From: Narthecium ossifragum
Lineage: Eukaryota > Streptophyta > Magnoliopsida > Dioscoreales > Nartheciaceae
Direction: 5' to 3'
DNA length: 64,000 bases
NCBI GenBank assembly: GCA_963920575.1
Contig: OY986966.1
Coordinates: forward strand, 14,897,297 to 14,961,296
In this document: in pieces, positions 56,811-64,000 of the stretch
How the letters are laid out: each line of letters starts with the position of its first letter
How positions within the stretch are numbered: position 1 is the stretch's first letter
Notes under the pieces: model-generated
The model's database searches: none
What the model saw: the letters and a program-made list of their open reading frames with translations, nothing else
Told to the model about the DNA's origin: nothing
Program-made: the position numbers and the translations under genes

Positions 56811-58294
56811 ATGCAAGGTCGCCAATCATGGAAAGAAAAGTTGTTGCCCATGAACGATAACATATTTCAAATTGGGAGCAAGAAGGGATCTAAGAAAGAT
56901 AGCCTGTACACATCAGATCTAGGAGTTCAACAAGAAGAACAAGAGGAGATAGAGCTTAATAACAATGTACGTCCTTTGGTGGAGTACGCGAGGCCTACTA
57001 TTTCTACCTCACCTTCATGCATCGTGTTCCCCGCAGAGGCTAGGAATTATGAACTTAAAAATCTACATTTTTCTATGCTTCCTGAATTTCATGGTTTACC
57101 TTCTGAAGATGCACTGACTTTTGTTAAAGATTATTATGCTACTATTCAGACTTTTCCTCTAGGTGGCATTATTGAAGGTCAATTGAGGATGTAATGTTTT
57201 CCTTATACCTTGAAGGATAAAGCTAAGAGATGGCTGATGTCATTGCCTCCTGGATCACTCACTAATTGGGATTCAATTTATAACAAGTTTGTGAGCAAAT
57301 TTTATTCCCATGCCATGACCACCAACTTGAGGAGGTAAATTCCAAATTTTCAGCAAGCTGATGGAGAACCATTCCATGAAGCATGGGGTAGATTTAAAAT
57401 GCTTTTGATGCAATGTCCCCATCATAACTTCTCTTTAGAAAATCAGATGCAATATTTTTATGATGGACTAAATCTTTCTTGTCAGACTATGGCAGATAAT
57501 GCTGCATGTGGAGCGATGTTCAAAACGACACCACCAGAGGCATATGAAATTTATGAGATACTAGGATCCAACTCGCAGCAGAAAGACACGAGGAATAAGG
57601 CGAGAGGCATCTATGAGCTTAACCAGAAGGACGACATGGCAAGGCAGATCACAACCCTCAACAAGAAGATGGACGCGATGATATCCACACAAAGTCCACA
57701 CAAGCAAAACCAGTTGAGATTTGTTCAATTTGTAATATTGTTGGTCATAATTTTGATTCATATCCTTCTAGTAGTGAATTTTCGGAATATGTGCAAGAAC
57801 AAGCTAATTTTATGAATGCTTATAACCCGAGACCTAGATTTGATCCTTATGCAAATACTTACAATCCTGGTTGGAGGGAGCATCCGAATTTTTCATGGAA
57901 AAATATTGCTAATGCTAGTATGCCTTCTGCTAATCAGTCTAACCCACCTGTTAAGTCGTCTTTTGAAGCGACTATATTAGCTTTTATGTAGAAAATAGAC
58001 TCAAAGATGGAACGGCAGGATTCGGCAATTATTGAACATGAAGCAGCACTGAAGAATATGGTAGCTTCCATTGGGAAGTTTGAAGTTCAAGTAGGACAGA
58101 TTACGGATGCTGTTCGAGCCCATGTTCCAGGCAAATTTCAAAGCCAACCTGAGCAAGCCAACACAGTTATTGTGCTTCGTTCAGGTAAAATAATTGAGAA
58201 TAAGATTAATGCTGAAGTTACTGATGAGTGTAGTGATAAAAAAATTGAGGAAGTCGAGAGGGAGGAGCGCTCGAAAAGTCCATCGAAGACCATA
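56811..58294 (+). pseudogene. gag: Copy B of Athila gag
   Basis: Identical to 27,937-29,420, including all three C-to-T-type stop codons and the altered zinc knuckle. Confidence 0.8.
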
Positions 58295-58637
58295 TCTGAA
58301 TAGTAGCATAATAATCTTTCACAAAAGTCAGTGCATCTTCAGAAGGTAAACCATGAAATTCAGGAAGCATAGAAAAATGTAGATTTTTCATTTCATAATT
58401 CCTAGCCTTTGCGGGTAACGCGATGCATGAAGGTGAGGTAGAAATAGTAGGCCTCGCATACTCCTCCAAAGGACGCGCATTGTTATTAACCTCTATCTCC
58501 TCTTGTTCTTCTTCTTGAACTCCTAAATCTGATGTGGACATGCTGTCTTTGTTAGATACCTTCTTTCTCCCAATTTGATCTATGCTATCGTTCACGGGCA
58601 ACAACTTTTCTTTTCATGATCGGCGACCTTCCATTCA
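58295..58637 (-). pseudogene. gag: Copy B of inverted Athila gag fragment
   Basis: Identical to 29,421-29,763. Primer site at 58,660-58,677. Confidence 0.8.
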
Positions 58638-58683
58638 CTACTAATAAACTCTAATCAAATCCCCGGCAACGGCGCCAAAAACT

Positions 58684-60092
58684 TGATGAATAAATTTTAT
58701 ATCTCACAAGTATACAAATTGGTGTGGTCAGTATAGCAGCAAGACGAGTATCATACCCACAGAGATTTGTAAAGATTATTAGAGTAAAACGCTAAAGAAC
58801 AGAGAAGAAAGAAAATAAGGAAGGTAAAGGAAGAGATAAGAAGTACCGAAAATAGAAGATCTAATAGCAAAATAAAAAAATGATGGAAATCCTATGGATG
58901 AAGATTAAGGTTCCGATTTAACCATAACATCCAAATTCTATGCATTGAATCAACAAAATCTTAGTTTAATCCAAGGGTTCGTTCTTCCGGTATAATGAAC
59001 ATTTCGATCGCAGTCTTCACCAAGTACCCTCAATTAACCCTAGCTAATGAACCCATAACTAAGTGTTAATCAAGAATCCATTAAGCTCTGAAGAATAATT
59101 ATGAACTAAGAATTGTCTTAGCTTGAACCCGGCTTTAACATAAACTCATTCATTCATACATCCTGCAAGATTAGGGAATGAACCCTCGCCCAATCTCACA
59201 TAAAATAATCTATAATACTTCTATTGGCCAGATAAAGGTATTTAAAATCTCAGTTATAATAATGAATGAAATAAGAAACATAAACTGATTAAATGACCAT
59301 GATTCAATAACATAGAATGATTCTATTTGGCTAAATCGGTACCTTAGAAAAGAAACTAGCCACTCATGTTCATCATGTAGACGACAAAAGTGTTCAAGAA
59401 AAAATAAAGAAAAAAAGACAAAGAAAACAAAACCCTAACGCAGCTTCCTCTCCTCCAGATGCTCCAGGAAAGTCTTCCAAAATGTCCCCTTTGATAACCC
59501 TAAGTATCCTATTTATAGGCCTAAACTCGGGTTAGATCTGGGTCCATTATACGCTCGCTGCTGATCTGGCGGTCGACCGTGAGACCTGACGGCCGACCGT
59601 CAACTGTACACATTAATTTAGAAGAGCGGCGGTCGATCATCGCATCGACCCTGAGAAGTGTTTTTCTTGACAAAGGCTGACGGTCGATGCTACGATCGAC
59701 CGTGAGAATTTTGAGCGCGATGGTCGATCTCACGAATGATGCGACGGTCAACCGTCACTATTCATTCAGCACTACGCACTGGTACGAAAAATATTGTAAC
59801 TTCCTCTACGAAACTCGGAATCATGAAGCGTAAAGTTATCCAGAAACTAGACGTGAAGGGCTTTCCAACTATATATGGTACATCATCTAGTTCTTCATGA
59901 CCAGGTACAGTTTAATCTTCCAAGTTAACTCATGTAATCTTTTCAGCTTCTTTTAACTCCAATTTCCTGCATTTTTCAAACAACTATGTAAAGCACATAT
60001 AAGTGTAAAAATAGTATTAAAGAATAAGGGTGATAATCTATCAATTGAGATGCTTATAAGACTATTCAGAGTACACTTTCATGCACTCATTA
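58684..60092 (-). mobile_element. Copy B of Athila LTR L3
   Basis: Identical to 29,810-31,218. Type A array at 59,569-59,756. Confidence 0.8.
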
Positions 60093-61274
60093 AACTCCAT
60101 CTCATCTCTAGAGAAAACTCACATTACGACCACCGTCTACCCCAGGGCACGTGCTCTGTGACCTCCACTGTCAACAGAAGTACCTCTCTCTACAACCAAG
60201 CACTCCAGCGCTGAAACATTAGGGCGTAGGACACAAGGTGGCACGTAACTTCCTCTAACACAGATACTGAGACTAGAATCCTGGGCGACCTCTACACCTC
60301 AATGAGAAAAATCATACCCAGCTAGACACCATCCTCAAGAATACAAGATTCCAACTTAATACAATCACGCCCTAGACCTTACTTCCTAGCCACGGTCCTA
60401 GAACTAGATTCGAGCTACCCGAGAGCCTCGGATCGACGAAGACCCTATTCACCCACACCCTAACCTTATGCTCTAATGCAAACAAGATGCATGCAATGCT
60501 CAGGCACAAATATAGAGACATAAGCATGCAACAAGATGACATCAATTATACAGGTCGAGGCATAGCCTATAGCTAGCCAAAGGGGTGAGCATAGCAAGGC
60601 TCTCAAATACATATAAGCTATACTAACAATATAACGATTTTAGCATAGCGATAATGATAACACAGATATATAATAGTCTTCAGTGCACTCCGGCACCTGA
60701 CAGACTAAGGTTCCACAGTTACCCCGCACCAACAGCTAAGCAACAACAACAATCGAGCCAATTTCGACATTACAGCGGTGTCCACAACCGTCAATCGAAA
60801 TTTGATACAAGGGGATACAACCCCGACCAAACCACACAACAAGATATATAATCTAGCAGTACAACAGGTTATGCCCCTGGCGCACGCCGACAATCAGTGG
60901 GGCTATTAATCAAAGCAGTAAATCTATACTAAGCATGCTGGGCACACCTTCGACCCATTTACTCTACACATTCCACAAAGCTGTAAATGGATATGTACAA
61001 GGGTTAGGAAAGCTATTAAAGTGATTACAAACTATCTGCACATATATGTATAGCATGTTTATCGGGGAACTGCTTGAAAATGGTAGAAACCGGTAAATCG
61101 ATCCGGAATCCAATTCACAGCGTAATCCAAGGATAAACCCGTGAAAATCCCGATTAAAATTTATAATAATCCTTACCTATCAACGGGAAAGCCACACGAG
61201 AAATTTGTGTCGAAAAGAAACCGAGAACACCAAATTCGAATCAATTATAACAAATCAGCATATAAAAGATAGAC
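60093..61274 (-). mobile_element. Copy B of chromovirus LTR fragment epsilon
   Basis: Identical to 31,219-32,400. Confidence 0.6.
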
Positions 61275-63140
61275 TCAAGTTCACCCATATCCCTGTCAAG
61301 GCAGAGAAGCCCGTCGGAAAGAAGAAGAATACAAAGTCAAAAGCGGCCATGCATCGTCCTCCGTTTCATGCTGGGGGCTCAAGCCATCCTTATTATGGAG
61401 TATCTCTCAAGACCAATTCGTTCGAGGCTCCATCATGGACAAGTCCAAACACAGAGGGGGTCCTTCAAGAGAATGAATTTGATATCATTGCAGCAATGCC
61501 CGTTGGAATTCAAGATGGCGAGATGTCCACTTCCTCCAATACATCTTCAAATGTTCCGCCGAAAAGACGAAGGAAGAAAACCGCCGTCGAAGAACCTAAA
61601 AAATGCGTCATCGTCAATTTACCAAACCGTCCATGGACTAGAAGCGTCACCCGCTCCCTTGGCAGTAAAGACGTGGCTTCCGAGGCATCATATGAATGCC
61701 AATTTCCTACTCTCCCTGAGTCCTCGGTGAACGAATTGCCTACAAGCATATCCCCTTCACCTAAGCGCTACCAAGTGTTTGCTACCACAGTCGAAGAGTA
61801 GTTGGAGCAATTGAGGAACGCGCTACAACTAAAGGATGCCGAGATAGCCAGCCTCAGGGTTCAAGTACCTCCTGAAAATAATTCACATGCTGAAAATAAT
61901 TCTCATGCGAATGTGTCACCCAATATGGTACCTCTTGACACTGTACAAAAATTAGACGCCGAGAGCGTGAGAGCCTTCCACATGCAAAACTAGTATGCCA
62001 CAAGGCCGGGATACATGAAGCCATACCCTGCTGATATAGACCTGGTCCCATACCCAGCAAACTATCGACAGCCTCAATTCGCCAAGTTTAGCGGGAGTGG
62101 ATCCCCGCATGAGCACATTGCTCATTTCCTAGCAGCCTGCCAGGACACGGCTCATAACGGTGCACTGTTACTACGTCAGTTCGTCCAAACCCTCTCTGGA
62201 CCGGCGTTTACTTGGTACAACAAGCTGCTTCCGGGATCCATCACCTCATGGGAACAGATGCAGGAGGCATTTCTTCAAAGGTTCTATAGTACCGAAAGAA
62301 GCGTGGGGATAACGGAGCTCACCCAAACTGAACAGAGTCCACACGAGAAGGCTGCCGGACTTCATCAACAGATGGAGGAACTTAAGCATCCACTGCCCGC
62401 AGCCCATCACGGAAGCAGAAGCTGTATGGATGTGTATGAACAACCTGCATCCGGAGATGGCACTCTACTTGCAAGGCGTTCGTCCGCTCTCCTTATATGA
62501 ATTGGCCTCTAAGGCCACAGACATGGAAAACTACCTGCACCATATAGCCAGAAAAAATCATGCAACAGATGGAGTCCTAAATCGTGCCAAGAAAGATAAA
62601 GCTCCACCAAAGGGGAAGGCAGTACTGCAAACCTCCACAACACATGCGCCTAAACCAAAGGAGACTTACGTTCCCAGAGAACAATTTCGGTCCAGGGATG
62701 GCTCATCGGAACCAACACAGCTGCGGATGAAGACTCTTAAGGAGAGGATAGAAAAGGAGTACTCCTTCCCCCGAGAAGAGGTCTCTGACATCTTCAGGGG
62801 CTTGCTGGATATTGGACTTATAGAGCACCTGGAGCCACGACGCCCTGAAGAAGCAAATAAGGTGGACGAACCTAAGTATTACCACTACCATGGAATACTG
62901 GGACACACCCTCCAAGACTGCTTCGTCCTCAAGGACAAGATCCAGAAGCTGATCGACGAAGGAATCATGGACGCTGGGCTCCTGAAGGAGCTTCAAAAAG
63001 AGAAAAGGACAGAGTCGACACACATGATCACAACTGTGGCCGGATCTGGATCCTTACACGAAGAGTACACACTCTCGACACTTGCTCTTAGGGAAACTGG
63101 GCGTGTCCCTCAAATACTTCCTCCAAGTGACATTGAGAAT
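61275..63140 (+). pseudogene. gag: Copy B of E2 gag
   Basis: Identical to 32,401-34,266 with the same three stops and frameshift. Confidence 0.8.
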
Positions 63141-63146
63141 TGATAT

Positions 63147-64000
63147 ATGTCTATTTCTCCCCCTGAGAAATACGTGGCTCCTGTCCAGGTGTCCGTCGAG
63201 CGAAGCCCTTGGTCTACCTTGGGAGAACTGTGCCCCCCTGACTCGGATGATGAAGAGTCCTGGTCTGACATGGAGCCGAGTTATGATCACTTCTGGAATA
63301 CCTACTTCAGCAAGAGACAGAAGAAGAAACAAGCCTTCAACCAAAGGATTAAGGCCGCCAGATATAACCCTCCAAGACCTCCGCTTCCCCGAGATTGGCA
63401 GCCGAGGCCGAAGCGGCATAGATCTCCGAAGTACAAGATCTTGACAAAGGTGATGAATCGTGAAGAGATAGAAGGGTTCATTCATCAAGTCTCCACGGAT
63501 CTCCGAGCTAGGAAGCCGCATGTGCTGCAAAATAATGTCCCTTGGGACAGCGAGGATTACTCTTGCTTTACCATAGGAGTTTTGGAAGATGATGACGAAT
63601 CCCTCTGCTTCCCAAAAGAGGAGAAGGCCGAAGTCCACGAGATCGTCACCCACTCCGAGCTCCGACTTCCAGATTCCCAACCTTCACGCCCAAGAGGAAG
63701 GGACCAAGAACCGCAACAAGCAATGCATGATGTAAACTCGAATGAGTCTGTCAAGTACAATGTTGTTTTTCATTTAAAGAAAATACCTACATTGCTTAGT
63801 GTGTACGATGCCTTGTGTCTCTCACATGATTTTCGTAGGTCTCTTATAACTGCATTATCTTTTCCTGACGACTACCGGGCAGAAGTCCCCCAAACTAATG
63901 CCCATGTAGCTGAAAGTTTAAACATAGAATTTTCCGATGATGACCTATTACTCGGGGCAAAACCCCATAATAGGCCGTTATTAATCACCGGTGATATCAA
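63147..64000 (+). pseudogene. Copy B of E2 linker-protease, cut by window end
   Basis: Identical to 34,273-35,126. The window ends before the protease catalytic Asp. Confidence 0.75.

Larger units (their letters stand above)
40087..64000. repeat. Copy B: repeat of 12,036-35,126
   Basis: Coordinates map with offset +28,051 up to 54,795 and +28,874 from 55,619. I saw no base difference in the stretches compared, and all long frames translate identically in both copies; the one difference is the 823-bp block 54,786-55,608. The repeat begins at the first base after the N run, which is what two overlapping unmerged contigs would give. Confidence 0.9.

Overview
The window is intergenic DNA from a large-genome flowering plant, and I find no host gene in it. 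Every coding stretch I recognise belongs to an LTR retrotransposon. The families are Ty3/gypsy of the Tat type (gag, protease, RT, RNase H, integrase and an extra antisense ORF), Ty3/gypsy of the Athila type (tRNA-Asp-like primer sites, gag with an LRSGK motif), chromovirus-like Ty3/gypsy LTRs of about 2.4-2.8 kb, and one solo LTR of the Ty1/copia (Sirevirus-like) kind. The species cannot be read from the sequence.

Layout. 1-2,419 is the 3' end of a Tat element (E0). 2,420-3,916 is the 3' end of an Athila element, ending in a polypurine tract. 3,917-12,058 is that element's 3' LTR (X). X is interrupted by a chromovirus 3' end and LTR (5,993-11,185), which is itself interrupted by a 2,425-bp solo LTR, alpha (6,151-8,575, flanking repeat GTTTC). 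12,059-24,315 is a minus-strand Tat element (E1). It is cut off inside RNase H by LTR X and carries two more insertions: Y at 17,861-19,444 and the solo LTR gamma at 20,873-23,290 (flanking repeat GGCTA). E1 sits inside an inverted Athila LTR, L1 (24,316-26,628), which also holds the solo LTR zeta (24,401-25,493, flanking repeat AGAAA). Next come an opposite-facing Athila LTR L2, Athila gag on plus, a second Athila gag start on minus, and Athila LTR L3 on minus: an inverted-repeat structure of about 4 kb. 31,219-32,400 is a chromovirus LTR fragment. 32,401-39,886 is a second Tat element (E2, plus strand) that has lost its RT but keeps an intact RNase H-integrase frame and the antisense ORF.

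A 200-N gap occupies 39,887-40,086. Everything after it (40,087-64,000) repeats 12,036-35,126. The only difference I found is an 823-bp block (54,786-55,608) missing from the first copy. The first base after the gap is already inside the repeat, so two overlapping contigs that were never merged explain this better than a true tandem duplication.

The most interesting signal is a set of short palindromic arrays built on GATCGATC or GGTCGAT...ATCGACC. They lie in LTRs of three unrelated retrotransposon groups (Athila, chromovirus, copia). The array type differs between members of one family and is shared across families, and the GATCGATC words are spaced 21-23 bp. I know of no named element class that explains this.
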